This document shows positions 41,941 to 50,873 of a DNA stretch of 64,000 nt, in pieces; within the stretch, counting starts at the first letter, position 1; each line of letters opens with the position of its first letter. Below the pieces are notes generated by a model that worked only from the letters and a program-made list of their open reading frames with translations, did not search any database and was not told where the DNA came from. The translations under genes and the position numbers were made by a program. Origin of the DNA: Mycobacterium lacus (GTDB lineage Bacteria > Actinomycetota > Actinomycetes > Mycobacteriales > Mycobacteriaceae); assembly GCF_010731535.1 (NCBI RefSeq), contig NZ_AP022581.1, positions 4,411,952 to 4,475,951 of the forward strand, read 5' to 3'.

Positions 41941-43053
41941 ATGACCGCTGTGATCATCGACGAGCGCGATCTGGTCGAGTACTACTTCGACCAGCCGTGG
42001 AGCGACGGGCTACCCGTGGTGCCGCCGACGCCGGAGCGCGTCGCCGCGGTGCTGGACGTGCTGGGCGGAGACCCGGACGAACTCGTGGCGCGCATTCCCC
42101 CACGGTGGGGCAGCCTGACCCGCGAACTCCTGGCCGTCAACATGGTCATGGCGGGCTGCAAGCCCGAATACGCCCCCGTCGTGCGGGCGGCGATCCTCGC
42201 CCTGACCGACGCGCGGTTCAACCTCAACGGAATTCAGGCCACCACCCATGTCGTCTCGCCACTCATCGTGGTCAACGGTCCCGTTGCGCGCCGGATCGGA
42301 ATGAATTCCGGCGGCAACGTATTCGGTTCGGGTAACCGCGCCAACGCCACCATCGGCCGCGCGGTTCGGCTGATCATGCTCAGCGTCGGCGGCGGCATTC
42401 CGGGCGAGCTCGACAGGAGCACCCTGGGCCATCCCGGCAAGTACACGTTCTGCATCGCCGAGAACGAAGAATCCAGCCCGTGGGCTCCGTATCACGTCGA
42501 GCACGGCTACGCGCCCGACGACAGCACCGTCCTGGTTATCGGCGCCGAAGCCCCACACAGCGTCACCAACCACATTTCCGATGACCCGCAAGGGATTCTG
42601 GACTCCATCGCCTCGGCGATGAGCACCATCGCGCACAACAACGCGGTGCTCGGCGGCTCCTGCACGGTCGTCATCGGCGTGGAGCATGCGCGCACCATCG
42701 CGTCGTTCGGCTGGACTCGCGACGACGTCCGTCGCTACCTGTGGCTCAACGGCACCAACGACTGGGGCGACGTGAGTTACGGCGATCGCTACGCACCGCC
42801 CGGAGGGCGCACCTACAACCGCAACCTGCCGAAGTGGTATCCGCGCGAGGCGGGCAGGCGCGTGCCGATCGTGTTCACGCCCGACGACATCCACCTGTTC
42901 GTCGCGGGCGGGGCCGCCGGCCGATTCTCGGCGTTCCTGCCGGGTTGGAGCACCGCGACCACACCGGTGCTGCGCGCCATAGACGACGGTGTCGCCAGCG
43001 CCAACGGGAGCGCCCGTGAGCTGGATTGCTCCGACGGCGCCTGCCGACTCTGA
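41941..43053 (+). CDS. Conserved protein partner of a UGSC-family gene
   Basis: 370 residues with AGGAGG before the ATG. I do not recognise a named domain. Notable segments: YYFDQPWSDGLPVVPPTPERV, NGIQATTHVVSPLIVVNGP, MNSGGNVFGSGNRANATIGRAV, and a C-terminal DCSDGACRL with two cysteines. No signal peptide or membrane segment. It is the first gene of the LysR-linked operon and its neighbour is a UGSC-type protein; in databases such proteins commonly occur as a pair (recalled, not checked). A possible redox or sulfur/organic-acid enzyme. Confidence 0.6.
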   Translation: MTAVIIDERDLVEYYFDQPWSDGLPVVPPTPERVAAVLDVLGGDPDELVARIPPRWGSLTRELLAVNMVMAGCKPEYAPVVRAAILALTDARFNLNGIQATTHVVSPLIVVNGPVARRIGMNSGGNVFGSGNRANATIGRAVRLIMLSVGGGIPGELDRSTLGHPGKYTFCIAENEESSPWAPYHVEHGYAPDDSTVLVIGAEAPHSVTNHISDDPQGILDSIASAMSTIAHNNAVLGGSCTVVIGVEHARTIASFGWTRDDVRRYLWLNGTNDWGDVSYGDRYAPPGGRTYNRNLPKWYPREAGRRVPIVFTPDDIHLFVAGGAAGRFSAFLPGWSTATTPVLRAIDDGVASANGSARELDCSDGACRL

Positions 43054-43091
43054 GATCGAGCCACCCGAAACGTCAACGAAGGAGTGCCGAA

Positions 43092-43655
43092 GTGACCGGC
43101 TTTGTCTATGACCCTTGCGGTGTGATCGAGGTGGAGGCCATTCCCACCGCTCCCCGGCCGAGCACCACCGAGGGCCTGCGCCTGGGCGTGCTGAGCAACA
43201 CCAAATGGAACGCCGCCAAGTTGTTGCGGGCCACCGTGCGCGAGTTGGCCTTTCACGGGCTGACGTTCGCCTCGGTCACCTACTACGACAAGCACCACTT
43301 CTCCTCGGATGCCAATCCCGAGCTGATCAGTCAGATCGCGGCCGAAACCGACGTCGCGCTCACGGCGATCGGCGACTGCGGCTCGTGCACCTCGTCATGT
43401 GTCAACGACGCGGTGCGCCTGGAAGCGGCGGGGGTGCCGACGGCGGTCATCGTTACGACTGAATTTGAAAACGAGGCACGTCTGCAGCGCGAGGCGCGCG
43501 GCATGGGCGACCTCGAACCCGTGGTCGTCACCCATCCGATCAGCAGCCTGACCCTCGAACAGCTGGACGGCCGCGCCGCCGAGGTCGCGCCCCAGGCCCG
43601 CCGGATCTGGTTCGGCGAGGTCCCAAGGGTGTCCGGGCCGGTAGGCGCACGATGA
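43092..43655 (+). CDS. UGSC-family protein, cysteine form
   Basis: 187 residues from GTG 43092 with GGAG upstream. The key motif is IGDCGSCTSSC (C96, C99, C103): in selenoprotein members of the UGSC family the first Cys is selenocysteine. Other parts: LGVLSNTKWNAAKLLRATVREL and GVPTAVIVTTEFENEA. The CxxC suggests a thiol redox function. No UGA is in the motif here, so this is the plain cysteine version. The stop overlaps the CoA-transferase start (ATGA). Confidence 0.75.
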   Translation: MTGFVYDPCGVIEVEAIPTAPRPSTTEGLRLGVLSNTKWNAAKLLRATVRELAFHGLTFASVTYYDKHHFSSDANPELISQIAAETDVALTAIGDCGSCTSSCVNDAVRLEAAGVPTAVIVTTEFENEARLQREARGMGDLEPVVVTHPISSLTLEQLDGRAAEVAPQARRIWFGEVPRVSGPVGAR

Positions 43656-44839
43656 ATCAGATTGTGCCACAGCCACTCTCGTCGTTGTTGGTGGCCGATT
43701 TCTCCCGGGTGCTGGCCGGGCCGTTCTGCACGATGACCCTCGGCGACCTGGGCGCCGAGGTGGTGAAGGTGGAACGGCCCGAAGGCGATGACACCCGGGC
43801 GTGGGGGCCTCCGTTCGTGGACAAGGAAAGCACCTACTACCTGGGCGTGAATCGCAACAAGCGCAGCATCGTGCTCGACTTGCGCGACACCGATGACCTG
43901 CGGGTGGCCAGGACTTTGGCCGGGCACGCCGACGTGCTGGTGGAAAACTTCCGGCCCGGAACCATGGCGCGGTTCGGTCTGGATGAGCCCACACTCCGCG
44001 AAGCCAACCCGGAGCTGGTGTATTGCAGCATTACCGCGTTCGGACCTGCGGCGGGGCAGCAATTGGCCGGCTATGACTTGCTGGTCCAGGCGCTGGGCGG
44101 GTTGATGAGCGTCACCGGGCCAGATTCCGATAGCCCGATAAAGGCCGGCGTCGCTCTCGTCGATGTCCTGGCCGGCCTGTTCGCCACGGTGGGCATCTTG
44201 GCGGCGCTGCGTGAGCGCGACCGCTGTGGGCGGGGCCAGCACGTCGAGATCAACCTGATGTCGGCGCTGCTGTCGGCCCTGGCCAACCAGTCGGCCAGTT
44301 ATGTGCTGGCCCAGCAGATCCCGCGCGCGATGGGTAACGAGCATCCCAGCATCGCCCCTTATGACATGTACGCGACCGGCGATGGGATGATCGTGCTCGC
44401 GATTGGCAACGACAAGCAATTCGGCCAGCTCTGCGACATCTTGGGCATCCCCGAACTTGCGCGGGACGGCCGTTTCCTCACCAACGAGCTGCGGGTGCGC
44501 CATCGAGCGTCATTGCGCCGGAAACTGGAACGCGCACTGGCCGCCCACCCGGCCGGTCATTGGACCCGGGCCCTAGGCGCGGCCGGCGTTCCCTCCGGAA
44601 CGGTCAACAACATCGCCGAGGCCTTCGCCCACGCCGAACGTCTTGGCCTGCAACCGATCCGGAGCACCGCCGACGGGGACGCCCGGCTGGGCCGCCAAGT
44701 GGCCAGCCCGATCAACCTGTCCGCCACACCGGTGACCTACCGCACCCGGGCACCGCTGCTGGGCGAACACAGTACCGACATCCGTGCCTGGCTCGCCGAA
44801 CTCGATGAGGGGCGCAAGAATACGCGAAAAGGAGCATGA
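43652..44839 (+). CDS. Family III CoA-transferase (CaiB/BaiF type)
   Basis: 395 residues. Transfers CoA between carboxylic acids. Signatures: VADFSRVLAGPFCTMTLGDLGAEVVKVE, DDTRAWGPPF, NRNKRSIVLDLRD, VENFRPG, and SITAFGP, with the catalytic Asp expected in ALVDVLAG. Third gene of the operon, coupled to the UGSC gene upstream and 1 nt from the acyl-CoA dehydrogenase downstream. A pathway that activates an acid to its CoA ester and then oxidises it fits these two enzymes. Confidence 0.92.
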   Translation: MNQIVPQPLSSLLVADFSRVLAGPFCTMTLGDLGAEVVKVERPEGDDTRAWGPPFVDKESTYYLGVNRNKRSIVLDLRDTDDLRVARTLAGHADVLVENFRPGTMARFGLDEPTLREANPELVYCSITAFGPAAGQQLAGYDLLVQALGGLMSVTGPDSDSPIKAGVALVDVLAGLFATVGILAALRERDRCGRGQHVEINLMSALLSALANQSASYVLAQQIPRAMGNEHPSIAPYDMYATGDGMIVLAIGNDKQFGQLCDILGIPELARDGRFLTNELRVRHRASLRRKLERALAAHPAGHWTRALGAAGVPSGTVNNIAEAFAHAERLGLQPIRSTADGDARLGRQVASPINLSATPVTYRTRAPLLGEHSTDIRAWLAELDEGRKNTRKGA

Positions 44840-44840
44840 G

Positions 44841-46040
44841 ATGACCACCGCAGCAGATGCGGGATCTGACGTCAGAGCGCCCCTGACGACGCACGATTTT
44901 TTGGCGATCGACAGCAGCTTGTCCGATGAGGAACGCCTGATCCGCGACACCGTCCGCGCGTTTGTCCGCCGGGATCTATTGCATCAACTGCCTGATGCCT
45001 ACACCCAGGGGCGCCTACCCGCGGGATTCCCCACCGCCGCAGGGCAACTCGGCCTGCTCGGCATGCACCTGCACGGCTACGGGTGCCCCGGGACGAGCGC
45101 GGTGTGCTACGGGCTGGCCTGCATGGAGCTCGAGGCCGGCGACAGCGGCCTGCGCAGCTTCGTCTCCGTCCAGGGATCGCTGGCGATGTTCGCCATCTGG
45201 CGCTACGGCAGCGAGCTACACAAACAAACCTGGCTACCCCGCATGGCGAAAGGCGTGGCCATCGGATGCTTCGGACTGACCGAACCCGATGCCGGCAGCG
45301 ACCCGGCCGCCATGCGCACCACCGCACGTCGTGAGGACGACGGGTGGGTGCTCAACGGCACCAAGATGTGGATCACCAACGGCGACATCGCCGATGTGGC
45401 CATCGTCTGGGCCAAAACACCCGACGGCATCCGCGGATTCGTGGTGCCCCGCACCACCCCCGGCTTCAGCACCCACGAGATCACCCACAAGCTATCCCTG
45501 CGCGCCTCGACCACCTCCGAACTGAGCTTCGACGACTCTCGGCTGCCGGCCGATGCGGTGCTGCCCCAGGCGTTCGGCCTGCGCGCGCCCCTATCGTGTC
45601 TGACCGAAGCCCGATTCGGCATCATCTGGGGAGCCGTCGGCGCGGCCCGCGCCTGCTACGAAGCCGCGCTCGCCTACGCCAGCACCCGCACCCAATTCCG
45701 CAGCCCCATCGCCGGATTCCAGCTCACCCAGGCCAAGCTCGTCGACATGCTCACCCACGTCAACAACTCCTACCTGCTGGCCCTCCACCTGGGCCGGCTC
45801 AAAGACGCCGGCCAGCTGCACCCCGAACAAGTCAGCTACGCCAAACTGCACAACGTCGACAAGGCGCTCAACGTCGCCCGCACCGCACGAACCATCCTCG
45901 GCGCCAGCGGAATCACGCTCGACTACCCCGTCATGCGCCACATGGCCAACCTCGAATCCGTCCTCACCTACGAAGGAACCAGCGAGATCCACACCCTCGT
46001 CGTCGGCCGGGCCGTCACGGGTATCGCGGCATTCCACTAA
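44841..46040 (+). CDS. Acyl-CoA dehydrogenase, glutaryl-CoA dehydrogenase-like
   Basis: 399 residues from ATG 44841 (AAAAGGAG upstream). FAD enzyme with GCFGLTEPDAGSDPAAMRTTA, WITNGDIADVAIVWA, and the catalytic Glu in TYEGTSEIH. Overall pattern is closest to glutaryl-CoA dehydrogenases. Last gene of the operon. The preceding CoA-transferase suggests the substrate is made by CoA transfer; the identity of the acid is unknown. Confidence 0.92.
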   Translation: MTTAADAGSDVRAPLTTHDFLAIDSSLSDEERLIRDTVRAFVRRDLLHQLPDAYTQGRLPAGFPTAAGQLGLLGMHLHGYGCPGTSAVCYGLACMELEAGDSGLRSFVSVQGSLAMFAIWRYGSELHKQTWLPRMAKGVAIGCFGLTEPDAGSDPAAMRTTARREDDGWVLNGTKMWITNGDIADVAIVWAKTPDGIRGFVVPRTTPGFSTHEITHKLSLRASTTSELSFDDSRLPADAVLPQAFGLRAPLSCLTEARFGIIWGAVGAARACYEAALAYASTRTQFRSPIAGFQLTQAKLVDMLTHVNNSYLLALHLGRLKDAGQLHPEQVSYAKLHNVDKALNVARTARTILGASGITLDYPVMRHMANLESVLTYEGTSEIHTLVVGRAVTGIAAFH

Positions 46041-46071
46041 CCGGGAACGGCTGCGCACAGATTCTTCACCG

Positions 46072-46089
46072 CGTAGGTTCGACCCTACG
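46072..46089. promoter_or_regulatory. Inverted repeat upstream of the DUF4242 gene
   Basis: CGTAGG-TTCGAC-CCTACG, perfect 6-bp arms, lying 21 nt before the GTG start. Possible operator; it is not followed by a T-run. Confidence 0.3.
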
Positions 46090-46109
46090 AAACCCAAGAG
46101 GAGTCCGCC

Positions 46110-46379
46110 GTGCCGATATTCATGGTCGAGCGCAACTACGCCGAGGTATTGGAACCCAGCCTCGAGGTCGCCGATGGAATCAATCGGATCAACGAGCAGG
46201 AGGGCGTTCGCTGGCTGTACTCGTTTCTGTCAGCCGACAAACGAAAAACATACTGCCTCTACGAGGCACCCACACCGGAGGCCATCAGAATCGCCGCCGC
46301 GCGCGCCGGTCTTCCCGCCGACGTCGTCGTCCAGGTCAGCGATCGCGTCATGCCGGACGGCGCCCTGGCCGACATCTGA
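46110..46379 (+). CDS. DUF4242 protein (SCO4226 nickel-binding-like)
   Basis: 89 residues from GTG 46110, with AAGAGGAG upstream. A small ferredoxin-like fold is suggested by MVERNYAEVL, WLYSFLSADKRKTYCLYEAPTPEAIRIAAARAGLPAD and VVVQVSDRVMPD. Members of this family, such as Streptomyces SCO4226, bind nickel; the role here is unknown. It ends 3 nt before the convergent LuxR gene's stop. Confidence 0.8.
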   Translation: MPIFMVERNYAEVLEPSLEVADGINRINEQEGVRWLYSFLSADKRKTYCLYEAPTPEAIRIAAARAGLPADVVVQVSDRVMPDGALADI

Positions 46380-46382
46380 TTT

Positions 46383-49292
46383 TCAGCCGAGCAGCTCGTG
46401 ATCGGCGGCGTACATCGCGGCCTGCGTACGATTCGCGGCGCCGGTCTTGATCAGGATGCTGCGAACATGGTTGGCAGCCGTGTTGGTGCTGATGTAGAGG
46501 CGTTCGCCGATCGCTCGATTACTCAGCCCAGCGGCCAGCAGCCGCAACACTTCGACCTCTCGTTCCGTCAGACCATCGGGCCCCTGGAGATCCCGGGTCA
46601 ACAGCGAGTCCACCAGGTCGAGAACCCGGGCCTGGCCGATCGGCGCCGCCATGCCGCGGGCCTCGTCGGCCAGGCGGCGCGCCTCCTCGATGCGACCGCG
46701 GGATGCCGCAAACGACGCCCGCCGGGCCAGCGTCTCCGAAACATGAACCACGGCGCCCATCCGCCGGTCCATCACCAGCGCCGCGTCGAAATGACGCTCT
46801 GCCGCATCGTTTTCACCGCCAAGCGCCGCGATCCGGGCAAGATAGCGGTCGGCACTGCCGAACAGCGCGACGAACTGGCCGGCCACCAGGTTCTTGCCGG
46901 CGTAGCGCGCCACGAAAGGTCGCAGGGCGTGCACCGCTTCGCGGTTGCCCAGCTCCAGCGCCGCCTCGAGCATGAAGACCAGCTCCATCGGCCACTGGGC
47001 CTCCTCGGTGTGATCGCCGAGATTGCGGTTCAGCAGCTGATTCAGCGCGCGGGTCATGCCACGTTCGCAGTCGAGCTCGGTATACAGCGCAAGCAAGCCG
47101 GGCAGCCAGCGGCCGGCGAACGTTTCGCTGCCGTCCACGAACCCGCTGAATCTCTTTAGGCCCCCGGTCTCGCGGCGGATCATGAACATCTGGACCCCGT
47201 GCGAGCCCTCGGTCCCGTCTACGCCGAACGAGCTACCCGTGCGCACGGCGATGTCGGCCCATCCCTCAGCGCCCGCGAAGTCGCCGCGCAGATAGGCCAA
47301 CGCGTGCTCCAGGCACGCGCGGACAAAGCCGTAGAACGGTTGTCCGCAGGCCTGGACCGCGCGCCGCATGTCGGCGGCCGCCGCGGCCAGCTCCTCGGGC
47401 CGGCCCGCCAGATAGCTGACCATGGCACGGAAGTGCGACGCCGAACCCAGCGCGTCGTAGTCACGGCCTGCATGCGCCGCGCGCACGAGCTCGGCCGATC
47501 GTTCCGACTGGATTTCGCACATGTCCGGGGCGAGACCGTGCCAAAGGCTCGTCGTCAAAGCGTGCTGCGACGCCTTCGGATCGTCGGCTGCCCGTGCGAG
47601 TTCGACTGCGCGGTCGCCGATTTCACGGCCGCGCGCCGCCTCGCCGGCGAATGCCAGCGCCCTCCCGAAGCTCGCGAGAGCCTGCACGTAGCGCGGGTCC
47701 ACGGCATCCAATCCACAGGATTCCAGCGCCGAGGCCAGCAGGTCGGCTGCCTTCGAGTCGGCCAGCCCCGGACGCCAACTGGCGTCCTCGTAGCCGATGG
47801 CGGCCTCTAGCCGGATGAGCGGGTCGTCCATCGCGCTGATGCGTTCGTAGGTGACCCGCGCGCGGGCGAAATCACCGGCGCGCACGTGGTTCGCGGCCGC
47901 GCGGAGGTCCATCGCTGCCCGATCCGCAAGGCTCAGCTCGGGCAGCGACGCCACCCGCTCGAACCATTTCGCCGCGTCCTCATAGGCCAGGCTCTGTTCG
48001 GCCATCCGGGCCGCCCTGTGCGCGTATCGCAACGCCTGTTCGTGGTAGCCCAGCACGTGCGCCCGCAGGTAGTGGTTGGCCAGGCGGGGAACGACCGACG
48101 GGTCCGCGCGACCCTCGAGCGCTTCGCCGGCGCGCGCGTGCATGATCCGCAGCCGGGAGGCCGCCATCCCGCCGACGACGGCCTCGCGGGTGAGGGCGTG
48201 CACGAACGCGAACTCGCCGTCGGAGTCGTTGACCGCCCGGATCAACCCGACGCCTTCGGCCGAATCGATCGCCGCCAGCGTCGCGGGTAGATCGGCCTCG
48301 CTGGCGGCGAACAGAGCCGGCAAATCGAACGTTTCGCCCAGCACCGCCGCCTGCTCGATGACCCCGCGGCCGGTGGCACCCAGCCCGCCGACGCGGCGCG
48401 CGATGGCATCTCCGATCGATGCCGGAACGGTCTGTTGCACGCTCAATGTGCTTATCCCGCCCCGGATTTCCAGGTCGTTGACCAGCTCGGTCAAAAAGAA
48501 CGGATTGCCGCCGGTCTTGTCGCGCAGCAGGGCCGCCGCCGTGCGCGCCGGCGCCGGGGCCAGATGCTGGGTGTGGCGGACGAATTCGGCGATCGCCTCG
48601 GTGTCCAGGCCCCCGAGATCGAGGCGCCGGATGCCGTCGAACCGGTACAGTTCGGCCAGCCGGGTGAGGAGCTCGTCGGAACGGTCCGGTTCGGTGGTAC
48701 GGAAAGTGGCCACCACCAACATGCGGGCATCGGCGCAGCCGAACAGCACCTGTTCGAGCATCGCGAGGGTGGGCGGCTGCGCCCAATGTAGGTCGTCGAG
48801 GATCAACGCGATCGGGCGATCGATCGCCAGGCGCCGCAGGAAGCCGGTCAACGCGTCGAAAAGGGCGCGCCGGGCCGCGCCGCCGTCGTCGGCCGGGCCG
48901 GCGTCGGGCAGATGCCGATCCACCTGGGTTGTCAGCAGCCGCAGCTGTGGTCCCGCGTCCGCCAGCGCGTCCGCCAGCGAACCCGGTGGAGCGGCGATCA
49001 GCAGGCGATCCAGCGCCTCGGCGAACGGCGCGTACGGGACGTCGGCGTCGGCCGTCGAGCTGCCGACGAGGACGGCGACGTCGTGGTCGACCAGCGTCGC
49101 GGCCACCTCGGCGGCCAGGCGCGTCTTGCCGGCCCCGGGTTCACCGCCGATCAACACCGCCTGGCGGTTGCCGCTCTCAACGCGCTCCCAGGCCTGCTCG
49201 AACGCCGCGAGTTCGGCGGCGCGACCCACCAGCGGGCCGCGGCGACGTGCGATCAGTTCGGGCGGAAGCGGTGGTGGCCCCCACTGCGCCAT
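46383..49292 (-). CDS. Large LuxR-family regulator with AAA ATPase domain (LAL/MalT-like)
   Basis: 969 residues. The N-terminal ATPase has Walker A GGEPGAGKTRLAAE near residue 48 and Walker B LILDDLHW near 165. A long helical TPR-like middle (ARAGEALEGRADP, YEDAAKWFERV) senses signals in relatives. The C-terminal ~60 residues are a LuxR helix-turn-helix (GLTEREVEVLRLLAAGLSNR, STNTAANHVRSILIKTGAANR). It is divergent from the FAD oxidase gene across a 22-bp perfect palindrome, which is the natural candidate binding site. Confidence 0.92.
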   Translation of the reverse strand: MAQWGPPPLPPELIARRRGPLVGRAAELAAFEQAWERVESGNRQAVLIGGEPGAGKTRLAAEVAATLVDHDVAVLVGSSTADADVPYAPFAEALDRLLIAAPPGSLADALADAGPQLRLLTTQVDRHLPDAGPADDGGAARRALFDALTGFLRRLAIDRPIALILDDLHWAQPPTLAMLEQVLFGCADARMLVVATFRTTEPDRSDELLTRLAELYRFDGIRRLDLGGLDTEAIAEFVRHTQHLAPAPARTAAALLRDKTGGNPFFLTELVNDLEIRGGISTLSVQQTVPASIGDAIARRVGGLGATGRGVIEQAAVLGETFDLPALFAASEADLPATLAAIDSAEGVGLIRAVNDSDGEFAFVHALTREAVVGGMAASRLRIMHARAGEALEGRADPSVVPRLANHYLRAHVLGYHEQALRYAHRAARMAEQSLAYEDAAKWFERVASLPELSLADRAAMDLRAAANHVRAGDFARARVTYERISAMDDPLIRLEAAIGYEDASWRPGLADSKAADLLASALESCGLDAVDPRYVQALASFGRALAFAGEAARGREIGDRAVELARAADDPKASQHALTTSLWHGLAPDMCEIQSERSAELVRAAHAGRDYDALGSASHFRAMVSYLAGRPEELAAAAADMRRAVQACGQPFYGFVRACLEHALAYLRGDFAGAEGWADIAVRTGSSFGVDGTEGSHGVQMFMIRRETGGLKRFSGFVDGSETFAGRWLPGLLALYTELDCERGMTRALNQLLNRNLGDHTEEAQWPMELVFMLEAALELGNREAVHALRPFVARYAGKNLVAGQFVALFGSADRYLARIAALGGENDAAERHFDAALVMDRRMGAVVHVSETLARRASFAASRGRIEEARRLADEARGMAAPIGQARVLDLVDSLLTRDLQGPDGLTEREVEVLRLLAAGLSNRAIGERLYISTNTAANHVRSILIKTGAANRTQAAMYAADHELLG

Positions 49293-49325
49293 GCTGTCAA
49301 CGTAGTAGGGCTGCCGTCGGGCGGT

Positions 49326-49347
49326 CGATAGTCAGATCTGACTATCG
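49326..49347. promoter_or_regulatory. 22-bp perfect palindrome between LuxR and oxidase genes
   Basis: CGATAGTCAGA followed directly by its complement TCTGACTATCG. No spacer. It sits 34 nt from the regulator start and 69 nt from the oxidase start and is a strong operator candidate. Confidence 0.75.
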
Positions 49348-49416
49348 TGGGCTCGCCTCGGAAATGCCTCGTTGTGGTCATGACGTGTGACCCGGTCGGC
49401 CCGTAGCGTCGCGGGC

Positions 49417-50808
49417 ATGAGCCTCACCACCGAAACCGATGAACTGCGAGCCAGGCTGGGTGGGCAGGTAATCCTGCCCGGCGACCCGGGATACGACGAG
49501 GCTCGCGCCGTCCATAACGCAATGATCGACAAGCGGCCGGCGGTGATCGCGCGCTGCGGATCCGTCGCCGACGTCGGGGCCGCCCTCGACTTCGCACGTA
49601 CCGCCAACCTCTCGGTCGCCGTTCGCGGCGGCGGCCACAACGGCCCCGGTTTCGGCACCGTCGAGGGTGGCCTGGTGATCGACCTGTCGCCGATGAACGG
49701 CATCGACGTGGACCCCGACCGGCGCGCCGTCCGGGTCCAAGGCGGCGCCACCGGGGGTCAAGTGGACGCCGCGACCCACGCGCATGGTCTGGCCACGCCG
49801 ACCGGCATCATCTCGACCACCGGCATCGGCGGGCTCACCCTCGGCGGCGGCCACGGCTACCTGTCCCGCAAGCACGGGCTGACCATCGACAACCTGCTGC
49901 AGGCCGAGGTGGTGCTGGCCGACGGGCGGGTGGTGACGGCGTCCGAATCCGAGCGCCCGGACCTGTTCTGGGCGCTGCGCGGCGGCGGCGGAAACTTCGG
50001 CGTGGTCACCTCGTTCACGTTCCGCTTGCATCCCGTGCACAGCGTGATCGGCGGTGCCACGGCGTGGCCGGCATCGGCCACCGCCGACATCCTTCGGTGG
50101 TACCGGGACTTCATCCCCGCCCAAGACGAGGATCTCTACGGGTTCTTCGCGGCCATGACCGTCCCGCCGGTGGCGCCCTTCCCCGAGGCCTTCCACCTGC
50201 ACAAGGCGTGTGCCGTGGTGTGGTGCTACACCGGTGATCCGGCCCGGGCCGATGAGGCGTTCGCGCCGGTCCGGCAGATGGAACCCGCCTTCGACGGTCT
50301 CGGTGCGGCCCCGTACCCGGCGCTGCAGTCCGCCTTCGACGGCCTGTATCCGAGGGGATTGCAGTGGTATTGGCGCGGCGACTTTTTCCGGACCGTCGCC
50401 GACGGTGCATTGCAAGCCCACGCCCGCTTCACCGAAGAACTGCCGACGATGCACTCCACGATGCACCTCTATCCGGTCGACGGCGCCGTTCATCGGGTGG
50501 GGCAGACCGACACCGCGTGGGCGTACCGGGACGTCAACTTCTCACAGGTCATCGCGGGGGTCGATCCCGACCCGGCCAACGCGGAGGCGTTGCGGCGCTG
50601 GACTGTTGACTACTGGGACGCGACCCACCCGTACTCGGCGGGCGGGGCCTACGTGAACTTCATGATGGACGAGGGCCAGGACCGAGTGCGCGCGACCTAC
50701 GGCCCGAACTATCGGCGGCTCAGCGAGGTCAAGGCCGAATACGACCCGGGCAACGTGTTCCGGATCAACCAGAACATCCAGCCGGCGCCGTCGGCGCAAC
50801 AGCGCTAA
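49417..50808 (+). CDS. FAD-linked oxidase, berberine-bridge-enzyme-like
   Basis: 463 residues from ATG 49417. FAD_binding_4 domain with RGGGHNGPGFGTVEGGLVID, whose His is the usual site of covalent FAD attachment, IGGLTLGGGHGYLSRKHGL, and FWALRGGGGNFGVVTSFTF. The C-terminal BBE segment is YVNFMMDEGQDRVRATYG, YDPGNVFRINQNI. Relatives oxidise sugars, phenolics or alcohols. Probably controlled by the divergent LuxR regulator. Confidence 0.9.
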   Translation: MSLTTETDELRARLGGQVILPGDPGYDEARAVHNAMIDKRPAVIARCGSVADVGAALDFARTANLSVAVRGGGHNGPGFGTVEGGLVIDLSPMNGIDVDPDRRAVRVQGGATGGQVDAATHAHGLATPTGIISTTGIGGLTLGGGHGYLSRKHGLTIDNLLQAEVVLADGRVVTASESERPDLFWALRGGGGNFGVVTSFTFRLHPVHSVIGGATAWPASATADILRWYRDFIPAQDEDLYGFFAAMTVPPVAPFPEAFHLHKACAVVWCYTGDPARADEAFAPVRQMEPAFDGLGAAPYPALQSAFDGLYPRGLQWYWRGDFFRTVADGALQAHARFTEELPTMHSTMHLYPVDGAVHRVGQTDTAWAYRDVNFSQVIAGVDPDPANAEALRRWTVDYWDATHPYSAGGAYVNFMMDEGQDRVRATYGPNYRRLSEVKAEYDPGNVFRINQNIQPAPSAQQR

Positions 50809-50873
50809 CGACAGCGGGCGACAAAACCTGCCACGGCCCAGCAGTTGGGTCATGACTCGTAAGGAGATCTCAA

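Noticed and set aside
43376..43412. Selenocysteine insertion at the UGSC motif
   Set aside because: The codon at the first motif position is TGC (Cys), not TGA, and no SECIS-like need arises.
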